A stretch of DNA of 64,000 nucleotides from Klebsiella variicola (GCF_000828055.2 NZ_CP010523.2:3100001-3164000); one strand, 5' to 3'; shown: positions 18,616-27,515, numbered from the stretch's first letter. The notes: generated by a model from the letters alone, not told the origin. Numbers and translations: made by a program.

Positions 18616-19581
18616 ATGATTAATGTATTTATATCCTATGCAAGAGAAGATGTTTTAATTGCAAAAAAACTAACCGAAGAGCTTAGTCGATATGATTACA
18701 ATGTATTTTTGGACCAACAATCGATTCGGCTTGGGTCTCATTGGCAAGAGGATATACTAAAGCATTTAAAAAACGCTGATGTATTTATCGCACTTGTTAC
18801 TGAACATAGCGATAAGTCTTACTATTTTAATATAGAGGTTACTGGTGCTATATCCTATGTTGCTAATAGCAATCGGGATAAGCTTGTTTTGCCAGTGGTA
18901 CTGGATAAAGAAGCTCTTAATGATAGTGATCTTGGGGCGTTCCAGGCATTATTCGCACGTTCTGATGATATGACAAACCTCGTTAATGAAATTGTAAATG
19001 CTATCAGCCGCTTCGAAGGAGCCCGAGTAGCTCAGGAAGAGAGAAAAGAAATTCGAGCAAAAGTTCTTAAAGATGAATCAGCCGATTATATAAGTGAAAC
19101 AATTGAGGATCTTAAGGCGCGCGAAAAAGATGGTCGTCAATTATCTTCAAGATGGCATTTTGCTGGATATGGGGCATTAGTAGCTTCTGTCATTTTCGTA
19201 TTAATTCTTTGGTTTTTAGCTGAGCGTTCATTTGTAGAATCACCTCTTGATACTACTAGACTGATTTTCGATGCTATTAAAGGTGTAACAGTTGTAGCGT
19301 TACTTTTGGGCTTGGCAAGGTATTCATTTTTAATGGCAAAAACGCATCAATTAGAAGCTTTGAAGAATGCCGATCGACTGCACGCAATTTCGTTCGGGAA
19401 GTTCTATATGCGCGTTTTTTCTACGCAAATATCTCAAACTGAATTGAAAGAAGTATTCCAACATTGGAATACTTCAGGGGCTTCAGATTTGTCGCATCTT
19501 GATGTAGATAAAATTGATTCACGATTTATTGAACTCTTTGGGAAAATCTCTGAAAAATTTGATATTAAAAATAAATCTTAA
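18616..19581 (+). CDS. TIR-domain protein with two membrane segments
   Basis: A 321-residue protein. Residues 1-135 form a bacterial TIR domain: it begins MINVFISYAREDVLIAKKL, has LDQQSIRLGSHWQEDI, and shows a candidate catalytic glutamate E74 in YYFNIEVTGA. A linker with charged helices follows. Two hydrophobic segments at about 183-204 and 213-238 and a C-terminal cytoplasmic domain of about 80 residues complete it. The ATG follows GAGGTCTC. AT-rich and flanked by non-coding DNA, it stands alone as cargo. Bacterial TIRs degrade NAD or make signalling nucleotides in antiphage defence; the membrane part suggests an effector or sensor. No partner gene of Thoeris or CBASS type is adjacent. Confidence 0.75.
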   Translation: MINVFISYAREDVLIAKKLTEELSRYDYNVFLDQQSIRLGSHWQEDILKHLKNADVFIALVTEHSDKSYYFNIEVTGAISYVANSNRDKLVLPVVLDKEALNDSDLGAFQALFARSDDMTNLVNEIVNAISRFEGARVAQEERKEIRAKVLKDESADYISETIEDLKAREKDGRQLSSRWHFAGYGALVASVIFVLILWFLAERSFVESPLDTTRLIFDAIKGVTVVALLLGLARYSFLMAKTHQLEALKNADRLHAISFGKFYMRVFSTQISQTELKEVFQHWNTSGASDLSHLDVDKIDSRFIELFGKISEKFDIKNKS

Positions 19582-19858
19582 CTAAAGATTCTACTTATCA
19601 AGACTAGCAATCAAGTTAAGTCCGTTCCTCGCTCAAGCTGTGTGAAAACGTTTGTGATTGCAGAAACAGCCAAGAGCAGAGCTGAAAAACGCACTCATAC
19701 GTAAAATCTGACGCTGCTTGAGCAGTCGAACGGTTCTAGATTTTGCATAGCCTCACGCACTTCGGTGCTCGGTCTGAGTTTTCACTCGGTCTGCGCTCTG
19801 AACGGACTCCTGTAGGAGTAGAATCGGCGATAGTACAATGCAATACTGATGGGCTGAA

Positions 19859-21124
19859 TCACCTGACTTTGAGCAAGTCACTATATCTCGTGGTGTACCG
19901 AGGCGAAAGCATTTCTCGCTTCATCTGCCAGGCAGTCTGGATCCCTTGTCCTGCAAAATACAGCGTTCCCCTTCCGTCCTTTGCGTTGAGTTGGTCGAGA
20001 ACGTCCATTAGCTTGTCGCTGTTCTTCCGTGGTGCGTTATCATCGAAGAGATTAAGTTGCGCTACGCCCTGGCTGTAGAAATCTCCAAGCATTACACCTG
20101 CTTTCTGATAACGATGTCCGTCTCGCCAGATTGCATCGAGGCATTTCGTCGCCGCGGTGATGATGTCCCGGCTGTCCTGGGTCGGCGTTAGCAGCTTTAC
20201 CGATATGCTGTTTCCGTAATAGGGTTCATTCAGAGCAAAGGGGCTGGTTTTGACGAATGCAGAGATAAAGCGGCAGTACTGATGCTCGCCACGGAGTTTC
20301 TCCGCGGCACGGGATGCGTATAAGCATATCGCCTGGCGCATCTCTTCGTAGGTGGAAATCCGCTCCCCAAAGCTGCGACTACAGACAATCTCCTGCTTTA
20401 CCGGCGCGAACTCCTCCAGACCGAGACAGGGTTCCCCGCGTAGCTCCCGCACGGTTCGCTCCAGAACCACATTAAAATGCTTTCGGATAAAACGGATATC
20501 GGTATCCGCCAGTTGAAGTACCGTTTTAATCCCCATGGCCTCCAGTTTTTTACTGATGCGGCGCCCGACGCCCCAGACCTCATCCACCGGAAGCAAAGCC
20601 ATCAACTTCCTCTGCCTTTCCAGATTAGACAGATCCACCACTCCTCCGGTCTGTCGCTGCCACTGTTTCGCAGCGTGATTGGCCAGCTTTGCCAGGGTTT
20701 TAGTCTGGGCTATGCCGACGCCGACCGTGAGGTGCGTCCTGCGCAGAACCGTCTCGCGAATTTCCCTGCCAAAGTCGGTAAGGTCGCGACAATTCCGAAC
20801 TCCTGTAAGGTCGCAAAATGCCTCATCAATACTGTAAATTTCGCAGCGTGGAGAGAGTTCCTCCAGTGTTGTCATCACTCGGTTGGACATATCGGCATAA
20901 AGCTCATAGTTGCTGCTAAACGCGATAATACCGTGCCGGCGAAACATGTCCTTTTGCTTGAAATAAGGCTCACCCATTTTGACGAAGGGCTTCGCCTCTG
21001 GCGAACGGGCGATCACACAGCCGTCGTTGTTTGACAGAACGACCACCGGACGCCCTTTCAGGTCAGGACGAAATACGGTCTCGCACGATGCGTAAAATGA
21101 GTTCACATCGCAAAGTGCAAACAT
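19859..21124 (-). CDS. umuC: UmuC-like Y-family DNA polymerase V subunit
   Basis: A 421-residue UmuC homologue of normal length, starting MFALCDVNSFYASCETVFRPDL with the catalytic-site Asp of the Y-family palm. It carries the second acidic motif in YSIDEAFCDLTG. It performs translesion synthesis with cleaved UmuD during SOS. It begins 1 bp after the umuD stop, forming an SOS operon under the LexA box at 21568. Downstream, 19582-19858 holds no gene I can support. Confidence 0.92.
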   Translation of the reverse strand: MFALCDVNSFYASCETVFRPDLKGRPVVVLSNNDGCVIARSPEAKPFVKMGEPYFKQKDMFRRHGIIAFSSNYELYADMSNRVMTTLEELSPRCEIYSIDEAFCDLTGVRNCRDLTDFGREIRETVLRRTHLTVGVGIAQTKTLAKLANHAAKQWQRQTGGVVDLSNLERQRKLMALLPVDEVWGVGRRISKKLEAMGIKTVLQLADTDIRFIRKHFNVVLERTVRELRGEPCLGLEEFAPVKQEIVCSRSFGERISTYEEMRQAICLYASRAAEKLRGEHQYCRFISAFVKTSPFALNEPYYGNSISVKLLTPTQDSRDIITAATKCLDAIWRDGHRYQKAGVMLGDFYSQGVAQLNLFDDNAPRKNSDKLMDVLDQLNAKDGRGTLYFAGQGIQTAWQMKREMLSPRYTTRYSDLLKVR

Positions 21125-21125
21125 C

Positions 21126-21545
21126 TCAGCCAGCCGATTTGATGATGTAAGTTACGACCCCGAACACATCGAGAGTATCCTCGCTACCGACGACTATTGG
21201 CGAATATGCAGGGTTCATTGGGTTAAGCTGAACCCGTGGATGCAGCTGCAGCTTCTTAACGGTAAATTCCCCATCCACAGCAGCAATAACGATATCGCCA
21301 TGAACTGCTGTCCTTGAGCTATCCACAACCAGAAGATCCCCTTCCCCTATACCGGCGTCTTTCATGCTGTCACCGGCGGCTTTGACAAAATACGTCGCAC
21401 TGGGGTGATTGATTAGTAACTCATTCAGGTCTATGCGTTGCTCAACGTAATCCTGTGCAGGGCTTGGAAAACCACATTGCACAATGTCACTGTACAACGG
21501 GATCAGCATGATCTCACGTAACTCAACGGGCGTGTAAAACTGCAT
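21126..21545 (-). CDS. umuD: UmuD-like SOS protein, Pol V accessory and self-cleaving subunit
   Basis: 139 residues from the ATG at 21545 ([14 protein letters not shown]); upstream in-frame codons overlap the LexA box and are unlikely. The Cys24-Gly25 cleavage bond (QCGFPSP), Ser60 in [10 protein letters not shown] and Lys97 in EFTVKKLQL give the full self-cleavage machinery of LexA/UmuD proteins. After RecA-stimulated cleavage UmuD' joins UmuC as Pol V. It is the first gene of the umuDC pair carried by the prophage. Confidence 0.92.
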   Translation of the reverse strand: MQFYTPVELREIMLIPLYSDIVQCGFPSPAQDYVEQRIDLNELLINHPSATYFVKAAGDSMKDAGIGEGDLLVVDSSRTAVHGDIVIAAVDGEFTVKKLQLHPRVQLNPMNPAYSPIVVGSEDTLDVFGVVTYIIKSAG

Positions 21546-21567
21546 AATTGACTCGCTCAGATTGATA

Positions 21568-21583
21568 CTGTTTTTATATACAG
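21568..21583. promoter_or_regulatory. LexA box of umuDC
   Basis: CTGTTTTTATATACAG matches CTG-N10-CAG exactly and lies 23 bp upstream of the umuD start, extended by flanking TA...TA symmetry. Confidence 0.9.
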
Positions 21584-21763
21584 TAGTTTTAACAGAGCGA
21601 CAGATCAATATAGGTTCTGGCTATCAATTTATGTCATTGCCGTAACACATTGATGTAACGAGTAAGGTAAGTCTTAAAGTGTTTTCAGACCTTAGCTGTT
21701 TGATGGTTTTGCGAACAATGCGAGGTTAAAATTTTTCAGCTATGGCAATGCTTTCATAGCAAA

Positions 21764-21806
21764 TTGCTCACCTGCGATCTCTTGCATACGGTACGCAGGT
21801 GAGCAA
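21764..21806. terminator. Long hairpin behind the invertase gene
   Basis: Perfect 13-bp stem TTGCTCACCTGCG / CGCAGGTGAGCAA, immediately downstream of the invertase stop. No T-run, so termination is plausible but not certain. Confidence 0.5.
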
Positions 21807-21808
21807 AC

Positions 21809-22357
21809 TTAACCGGCTGGAAAATATTTATAAATCGTCTTCACTCCCACTCCTATCACATCGGCTACCTGCTGCCTGGTAGCGCCGTTCTCCAGCATTC
21901 TGCGGCACCGCTCCACAACCTCAGTGGTCATTACCCGGCGGCGTCCGCCTACTCTCCCCTGCTCCCTCGCTGCGGCTAAACCGGCTCGGGTACGCTCGAC
22001 GATCAGCTCGCGCTCCATTTCCGCCAGGGCGCTCATGACGTGGAAGAAAAAGCGGCCTGCTGGCGTACTGGTATCGATGCTGTCGGTCAGGCTGCGGAAA
22101 TTCACCCCGCGCGCCTGCAGCTCCGACACGAGCGTAATCAGATCGCGTACGCTGCGGCCCAGCCGATCCAGCTTCCAGACCACCAGCACATCACCCGGGC
22201 GGAGCCGCCGCAGCGCTCGCTTTAACCCTGGCCGCCGGGAATTTTTCCCGCTGGCCATATCCTCAAAAACCAGCTCACATTCTGCACGGATCAGCGCGTT
22301 TTTCTGTAAATCGAGGTTTTGATCCCCGGTTGATACCCTCGCATAGCCAATCAGCAC
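21809..22357 (-). CDS. Gin/Hin-type serine DNA invertase
   Basis: A 182-residue small serine recombinase close to Gin, Hin and Cin. Nucleophile Ser9 is in YARVSTGDQN. Catalytic arginines lie in RRPGLKRAL and WKLDRLGRS. LTDSIDTSTPAGRFFFHVMSALAEMERELI is the dimer/E-helix region diagnostic of invertases. A C-terminal HTH reads RQQVADVIGVGVKTIYKYFP. It starts 43 bp from the left 26-bp crossover site of the tailspike cassette, as Gin and Cin do beside their fibre segments, so it is its dedicated invertase. Family members need a Fis-bound enhancer; I could not locate one with confidence. Confidence 0.93.
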   Translation of the reverse strand: MLIGYARVSTGDQNLDLQKNALIRAECELVFEDMASGKNSRRPGLKRALRRLRPGDVLVVWKLDRLGRSVRDLITLVSELQARGVNFRSLTDSIDTSTPAGRFFFHVMSALAEMERELIVERTRAGLAAAREQGRVGGRRRVMTTEVVERCRRMLENGATRQQVADVIGVGVKTIYKYFPAG

Positions 22358-22400
22358 TATCTAACTCCTTGAAATAGCTGATTGTAAAAAGCCGCGGCCA

Positions 22401-22531
22401 TTCGCTCAAACCCTCGTTTGGGCGAACGCCTTTTTTGGAGCAAAAAACATGGCCTTTAACCCGGAGCTGGGGAGCACGTCTCCCGCTGTGTTGCTCGATA
22501 ACGCCGAGCGTCTGGATAAGCTGGTCAATGG
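22401..22531. repeat. Left inverted repeat of the invertible cassette with crossover site
   Basis: 131 bp that reappears inverted at 27356-27486 with only a handful of mismatches. Its outer 26 bp (22401-22426) form an imperfect palindrome, TTCGCTCAAACC - CT - CGTTTGGGCGAA, with the 12-2-12 layout and AAACC core of Gin/Hin/Cin sites. The repeat goes on through the RBS (TTTTGGAG), start codon and first 27 codons of the tailspike gene. Confidence 0.92.
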
Positions 22532-24200
22532 GTCCGAGCTGACTGAGCCGGATCGCGCTGGCGTTGAGCTGGATACCTGGCGCGGAATGATGGCGAAAAA
22601 TGATCAGGTTACTGAAGACGCCCGCAAAAGTATTACTGCGCTGGGATTACCCTATTCGACATTATCGGAAGCACAGGCAGCCGTGAACAATGGTCAGATA
22701 CCGGTGAACTCAGTTTGCTATGTCCGCAGCACTGACGACGCAGTAGCAATTGAGTATTTAAATGAAGCCGGAACACTGGTACCCACCGGGAATGTGTTGC
22801 CCTCAGAAGAAACCATCGACAAAAAGCTCAATCAGCGACTCGTCCCGGGTCAATACCTGTCGACATGGTTTCCTGTTTTTTTCGACAGAAACGGAAATGT
22901 TTACGCGTGGTTTGATGGCGGACGTTGGGACGTTGCTGATTTTGGCGCTAATGCACGAACAATCATTGAATCAGTACCTAACGCCTGGGCACAAAAATTT
23001 CTCCCCCAGGGAGACTACTCTCCAAATTACTTTCCGTTTGTTCACGACAGAAATGGAAATGTTTATGCATGGTTCCATAACGGTATGTATGACGGTTATG
23101 GATTTGGGCCAAATATTGAAAAGTATATCTTAAATCTTGTCGGTGGGGCTTCTGCAAAATCAGACAGTTCATTTATTGAAGGAGACCAGTATAAGTTCAA
23201 CTTTAAAAAAGGTCGTGTTTTCAGTGGGCAGGCAGCGAGTGTTAATACCGCATTTTTTGGTGACTCATGGAACGAAAAAAACACGATTCCACAATCATTA
23301 ATTAATGTTCTTGGTGGGATATATAAAGACCCGGCCTGGATAAGTTGCTCTAACCGCGCTGATGGTGTCATGGCTGGCATATCGCCTGTCGTTGCAACAA
23401 ACTTTACGAAATATGATGGAGGGAGTAATAACACGAACCCGCCACCGTATGGATGCGGACCTGATGGGAATGGGTATTACAATAACAATACTGTTGGGTC
23501 TCTGGCCTGGACCGGTATTACAGCAACCGATCTTTCAGTTTTCTATTATGATGGTTCCGGTTCGTTTACCATCACAATTGATGGCGGCACACCTATAACA
23601 GTCAATGGTGCGAACACCGGAGCAGCTAAAAAGCACGATATCAGTGGGCTATCCGCAACAGCCCATAGCGTAACGATTCAGAGCCTGGGAAGTGGGGTTG
23701 TATCCATTTTGGGGATGTATGGAAAGAACAGCGCTGTGCGTTCCGGCGTAACGGTTTCAAGGATGGGGAATGGCGGGGCTATAGGAAGTGATTTCTTTAA
23801 TTTTTCTGAGTGGATCAAACCTGTTGCACAGTATCTCGATATTGATTTGTTGTTCGTCATCCTTGGTACAAACGATTTCAGGTTAAGCAAGGGGACAACG
23901 CAATATAAAAATGGTCTGGTGGAAATAATTACAAAGTTTCGGGAAGCTACGCCCGGTATCTGTATTTGCCTGGTGTCACCGGGTCGCTGTAATGCAACTG
24001 GTACTCCAGCTCTGTCAGAGTACGATGCTGTCATGCGTGAACTGGCTGTTGAGTATAACGTCAACTTCATTAGTGGATATCAGCTATTCCCGAAAACGTA
24101 CGATAACAGCAATGGGGCCTGGGAGGATGGTTTGCACCTGAGCTCTCTTGGCGCATATATATTGACAAATAAAATCAAAAACGAATTTTTTCAGGAGTAA
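22449..24200 (+). CDS. Alternative (silent-orientation) tailspike B, SGNH-hydrolase type
   Basis: 583 residues. The N-terminus MAFNPELGSTSPAVLLDNAE is shared with tailspike A through the inverted repeat, and similarity persists weakly to about residue 115. Two repeats follow, each with the phrase DRNGNVYAWF (about residues 140 and 200). The C-terminal half is an SGNH hydrolase: FFGDSW with Ser273, ILGTNDFR, and D560-x-x-H563 in DGLHLSS. Such domains on phage spikes deacetylate surface polysaccharides. It points away from the late operon and has no visible promoter, so it should be silent until inversion places it behind the tail-tip gene. It is followed 2 bp later by 24203-24961. Confidence 0.85.
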   Translation: MAFNPELGSTSPAVLLDNAERLDKLVNGSELTEPDRAGVELDTWRGMMAKNDQVTEDARKSITALGLPYSTLSEAQAAVNNGQIPVNSVCYVRSTDDAVAIEYLNEAGTLVPTGNVLPSEETIDKKLNQRLVPGQYLSTWFPVFFDRNGNVYAWFDGGRWDVADFGANARTIIESVPNAWAQKFLPQGDYSPNYFPFVHDRNGNVYAWFHNGMYDGYGFGPNIEKYILNLVGGASAKSDSSFIEGDQYKFNFKKGRVFSGQAASVNTAFFGDSWNEKNTIPQSLINVLGGIYKDPAWISCSNRADGVMAGISPVVATNFTKYDGGSNNTNPPPYGCGPDGNGYYNNNTVGSLAWTGITATDLSVFYYDGSGSFTITIDGGTPITVNGANTGAAKKHDISGLSATAHSVTIQSLGSGVVSILGMYGKNSAVRSGVTVSRMGNGGAIGSDFFNFSEWIKPVAQYLDIDLLFVILGTNDFRLSKGTTQYKNGLVEIITKFREATPGICICLVSPGRCNATGTPALSEYDAVMRELAVEYNVNFISGYQLFPKTYDNSNGAWEDGLHLSSLGAYILTNKIKNEFFQE

Positions 24201-24202
24201 TT

Positions 24203-24961
24203 ATGCCTATTACAGCCATTTTACTTGATATGAACGGTCCCGTCATACCGGGGATGAAAACCCTTGATGACTTTACTATTTCAAACTGGTTCGTCGGGCT
24301 CCCGGATGTCAGTGCAACACCACTCTCGGGTTATTATTTTGGAGAGCCAGCGCCAGATATCACTTATAACTCCTATAACAAAAACGCTCCGGCCGTCATC
24401 AATGGTTCTCTGAATAATGCTGACGGTTATATCTCTGTTAACAATACTGACTATCTGGATACAAGCCAGAAAGCACCTCTGACGCTGACAATCTGTGGTG
24501 TGGCTAAACGGAATGCCGGCGGGGCCTCGCTGAATGCCCATATGATCGCAGATTTTTCAGGAAGCGGTTCAGTAGCGAGTGGCTTTTCAATTGGCTTCAC
24601 GAACGTGAGCGGAAATCTCTTTTGTGTAGGCCAGAATAATGGCCAGTCCTCCGCAGGGTATGCCTATGCAGCATTCCCGGCATCAATTGCCGTAGGTGAT
24701 CTGTTCGCGTTTGCTGCCTCGATAACCCAGGGGACAGTAACCGTTGATATTTACAACCCGCAGACCGGGGCACTGATATCATCATCAGCTGCTTTCCCTG
24801 GTACCCGAGTGGCCGGAACAAATAATGTCCTGCTGGGGAGGAAAACTGATAACAACAACGAAACAACGACCAAGTATATCAAGTCGGTTTTGTTGATGGA
24901 GGGCGTGCTTACTTCAGCAGAGAAGGTTTCTGTTTCACAGTTCTTATTATCTATGGATTAA
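24203..24961 (+). CDS. Tailspike-associated protein with a LamG/concanavalin-like domain
   Basis: A 252-residue protein starting 2 bp after the tailspike B stop and thus moving with it. The first 100 residues mention no known motif. The rest, ending LLMEGVLTSAEKVSVSQFLLSMD, has the look of a LamG-like jelly-roll carbohydrate-binding domain. It may be a second receptor-binding subunit or a partner needed only with spike B; tailspike A has no equivalent gene. Function is inferred from position and fold impression. Confidence 0.55.
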   Translation: MPITAILLDMNGPVIPGMKTLDDFTISNWFVGLPDVSATPLSGYYFGEPAPDITYNSYNKNAPAVINGSLNNADGYISVNNTDYLDTSQKAPLTLTICGVAKRNAGGASLNAHMIADFSGSGSVASGFSIGFTNVSGNLFCVGQNNGQSSAGYAYAAFPASIAVGDLFAFAASITQGTVTVDIYNPQTGALISSSAAFPGTRVAGTNNVLLGRKTDNNNETTTKYIKSVLLMEGVLTSAEKVSVSQFLLSMD

Positions 24962-24989
24962 AAAACTCCCCCGGAGGCACGCCGGGGGA
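24960..24989 (-). terminator. Late-operon terminator inside the invertible segment
   Basis: On the minus strand, TCCCCCGG - loop - CCGGGGGA is followed by a T6 run. It ends transcription coming through tailspike A and abuts the end of the opposing gene. Confidence 0.85.
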
Positions 24990-25122
24990 AAGGTGATAAA
25001 TGACATTATTGCTGTGTGCGTCTTTGCGCACGGTGTATCTTCCAAGAAAATTCCTGGTGTTTCCAGATTTTTCTTGCCCGGCTGAGTGCAGCAGGTTTAA
25101 GGCAGCGACAATGGACTGGTAT

Positions 25123-27438
25123 CTAACCTACCAGTTTCTGAAGGGCTGCAAGCCGATCGGTTATCAGTGAGGAAATACGCACGGGGCCCGCGTCCGCATT
25201 GAGGTGGATGCGGGACGGATTTGTATCCCCCTCGGTTAACAAAAAACTGGTGCTATTGAATTTTGTCCAGCCACAGTCAGCGTTAAGGTCTATTAGGGGG
25301 AATCCATATCGCAATGCTACGGCGCGTATCGCCGCCGCATAGTCAGAAACCCGCCCATAGCCATTTGTTTCACCGTCAACCCATGCCGCTGAGCGTGGAG
25401 AATCATAGTCCCCATTGAACGGTGTGGCCCACAGGATAGGTTTTGTTGGGGACCGCGCACGTAACTTCTGAGCGATGATGTTCAGCGCACCATAAACAGT
25501 TGTGTTTACTGTGTCGGTGATAGTTCCAATCGGAATATTTTGCGCCCAGTCATTTGTCCCCCACGGGCCACAAATCCACGCCGCTGCTGATGTGTCCAGG
25601 GCATTAATTCGCACATCGTCACACATGCTGATTTGCGTTGACGAGCTATCCGGTTTGGCTATTTTCGAACCACCGACCCCGTGATTCAGAAAAGTGCAGC
25701 CCAGTTCTGCCGCGACAAGAGGTTGCCATTTGTTATAAGCAACGTTGCTGTCACCCATCACATCGATGACTTTTCCAGACCACGGACTGACCGTGCTACC
25801 ACCGGGAACGACTACATATTTTTTGGCAATAATGGGGACGGCTATACGGGTGGTGATCCCGATTTTGGCGGTGCCGGAAGGAGGTGTCAGCTCGTAATCG
25901 GTGTAGTCCACCGATTCTGTAGTACCGTTCCCTTCGGTGCCGATAACCGTCCCGGCACTGTTCATATACACCGCGAGCGAAACTCCACTGCCGTTAACCC
26001 TCGCTGTGACTTTCCAGCGGTCTCCTGCTGTGTAATTAAAAATTGCACAGTCAAATGCAGCATTTGCCACCACACTGCCATCAGCACGGTTTATATATGC
26101 TCCTGAGGTAATCGTGACGTCCTGTTTAATAAAATCATATACAAGAGAGTCCTCTATTGTTTGTACCCTGACATCCAGAGAATCGATCGATGCCAGTACT
26201 GTGGCCGTCTCAACGACAGCAAGTTTTTTAACAGCAATTTCCGCAGAATTACGACCGGTTATACCGATCTGTGTTGTCCCGGCAGGAATGTTAAGACGAT
26301 AATTTGTATACTGCTGCGGGGTTGCCGTTCCCCGCCCTTCAACACCCAATACCATCCCGGCGCTGTTCATGTACACGGCCAGAGCAGTCGCCGATCCTGT
26401 CACAAGGGCTGTCACCAGCCAGCCATCCCCGTCGGAATGCGGAATGATTGCGCAGTTCAGCGCAGAGTTATCAGTGATGGCCCCTGTAGTTGGGTTGATA
26501 AATTTCCCGACTTGCCAGGCAGCTGCATAAGCATAACCAACAGAGATAGCCCCCTGGAGCGCATCGACGCGTGATGTTAACCCCGAAATACCGGATGATA
26601 TGACGGCTGACAGATAAGTTTTATCCGGCGTGGCGCGAACAAAATCAGGCTGAATAGCCCCCAACGCAGCAGCATAAGCACCGACCTTAAATATCCCTGC
26701 CGTAGTATTTTCAACCCGGATCCTGACGTAGGATGCGCCGGATGGAATGACATCTGTGATAACCGGCGTATTTATACCGGCGGCCAGAGCAAGCTGTGAT
26801 TTAGACGAAATAACAGCGCCCGCGGTGGACATCCAGAAAATATGGAACTTAGCACCGGCATCCTGGAACCACGCCAGTACGGAAAAGGTTAACTTATCAC
26901 CAACCCTTACAGGCAGGCGGGCAAGGTCATAATATTTATCTGCAGACCATACGCCGGAATACTGTGCCACTGGAGTCGGTAACGGAATATTGGCATCAGT
27001 AGTGCTGAAAGTGACCACTGCTCCGCGATACCAGTCCCACGCACCGAATTTAGGATCATTTGCTGAATATTCATTCAGAGCATCAAACAGAATGTTCGCC
27101 CCGCGTAGCGAAGAATAAGATGGCATTTTCCGCCCGGTAGGCTGCAGCGTACCGGAGTTATTGATCACTTCTACAGCTAAAGCGCTGTCATCCGGGCTGC
27201 GGTAATACGTGGTCGACCCCACCGGAATATTCGCGATGTCCGCCTGTGCCGCCGCCAGTGTCATGTACTGGCGACTCAGCGGGATTAGATTTTGATGGAT
27301 TCCACGCCATGAGTACAGCGGATCACCTGCGCGGTCGGGAACGGTGGCCGCATCTCCATTGACCAGCTTATCCAGACGCTCAGCGTTATCAAGCAGCACA
27401 GCGGGAGACGTGCTCCCCAGCTCCGGGTTAAAGGCCAT
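25123..27438 (-). CDS. Active-orientation tailspike A, SGNH-hydrolase type
   Basis: 771 residues. It has the same N-terminal adaptor as tailspike B. A beta-rich domain (about 110-255) and two tandem repeats of roughly 100 residues follow (about 300-410 and 435-550), each with LAVYMNSAG and IGIT. The C-terminal SGNH hydrolase contains VMGDSN with Ser564, NHGVGGSK, GTNDW and IHLN with His745. The usual DxxH aspartate is replaced: the residue three before the His is Ser742. It starts 78 bp after the tail-tip gene in the same direction, so it is the spike currently expressed in the late operon. The likely job is binding and de-acylating capsule or O-antigen. Confidence 0.85.
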   Translation of the reverse strand: MAFNPELGSTSPAVLLDNAERLDKLVNGDAATVPDRAGDPLYSWRGIHQNLIPLSRQYMTLAAAQADIANIPVGSTTYYRSPDDSALAVEVINNSGTLQPTGRKMPSYSSLRGANILFDALNEYSANDPKFGAWDWYRGAVVTFSTTDANIPLPTPVAQYSGVWSADKYYDLARLPVRVGDKLTFSVLAWFQDAGAKFHIFWMSTAGAVISSKSQLALAAGINTPVITDVIPSGASYVRIRVENTTAGIFKVGAYAAALGAIQPDFVRATPDKTYLSAVISSGISGLTSRVDALQGAISVGYAYAAAWQVGKFINPTTGAITDNSALNCAIIPHSDGDGWLVTALVTGSATALAVYMNSAGMVLGVEGRGTATPQQYTNYRLNIPAGTTQIGITGRNSAEIAVKKLAVVETATVLASIDSLDVRVQTIEDSLVYDFIKQDVTITSGAYINRADGSVVANAAFDCAIFNYTAGDRWKVTARVNGSGVSLAVYMNSAGTVIGTEGNGTTESVDYTDYELTPPSGTAKIGITTRIAVPIIAKKYVVVPGGSTVSPWSGKVIDVMGDSNVAYNKWQPLVAAELGCTFLNHGVGGSKIAKPDSSSTQISMCDDVRINALDTSAAAWICGPWGTNDWAQNIPIGTITDTVNTTVYGALNIIAQKLRARSPTKPILWATPFNGDYDSPRSAAWVDGETNGYGRVSDYAAAIRAVALRYGFPLIDLNADCGWTKFNSTSFLLTEGDTNPSRIHLNADAGPVRISSLITDRLAALQKLVG

Positions 27439-27486
27439 GTTTTTTGCTCCAAAAAAGGCGTTCGCGCAAACGAGGGTTTGAGCGAA
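27356..27486. repeat. Right inverted repeat of the invertible cassette with crossover site
   Basis: Inverse copy of 22401-22531. The 26-bp crossover site is at 27461-27486; read on the minus strand it is TTCGCTCAAACC - CT - CGTTTGCGCGAA, one base different from the left site and with an identical central dinucleotide, as recombination requires. Confidence 0.92.
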
Positions 27487-27515
27487 AGATAAAGTTGAAA
27501 GGGTTTTTTTTGGTA

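Noticed and set aside
19582..19858. Possible insertion-sequence end between the TIR gene and umuC
   Set aside because: No terminal inverted repeat, target duplication or transposase fragment could be identified.
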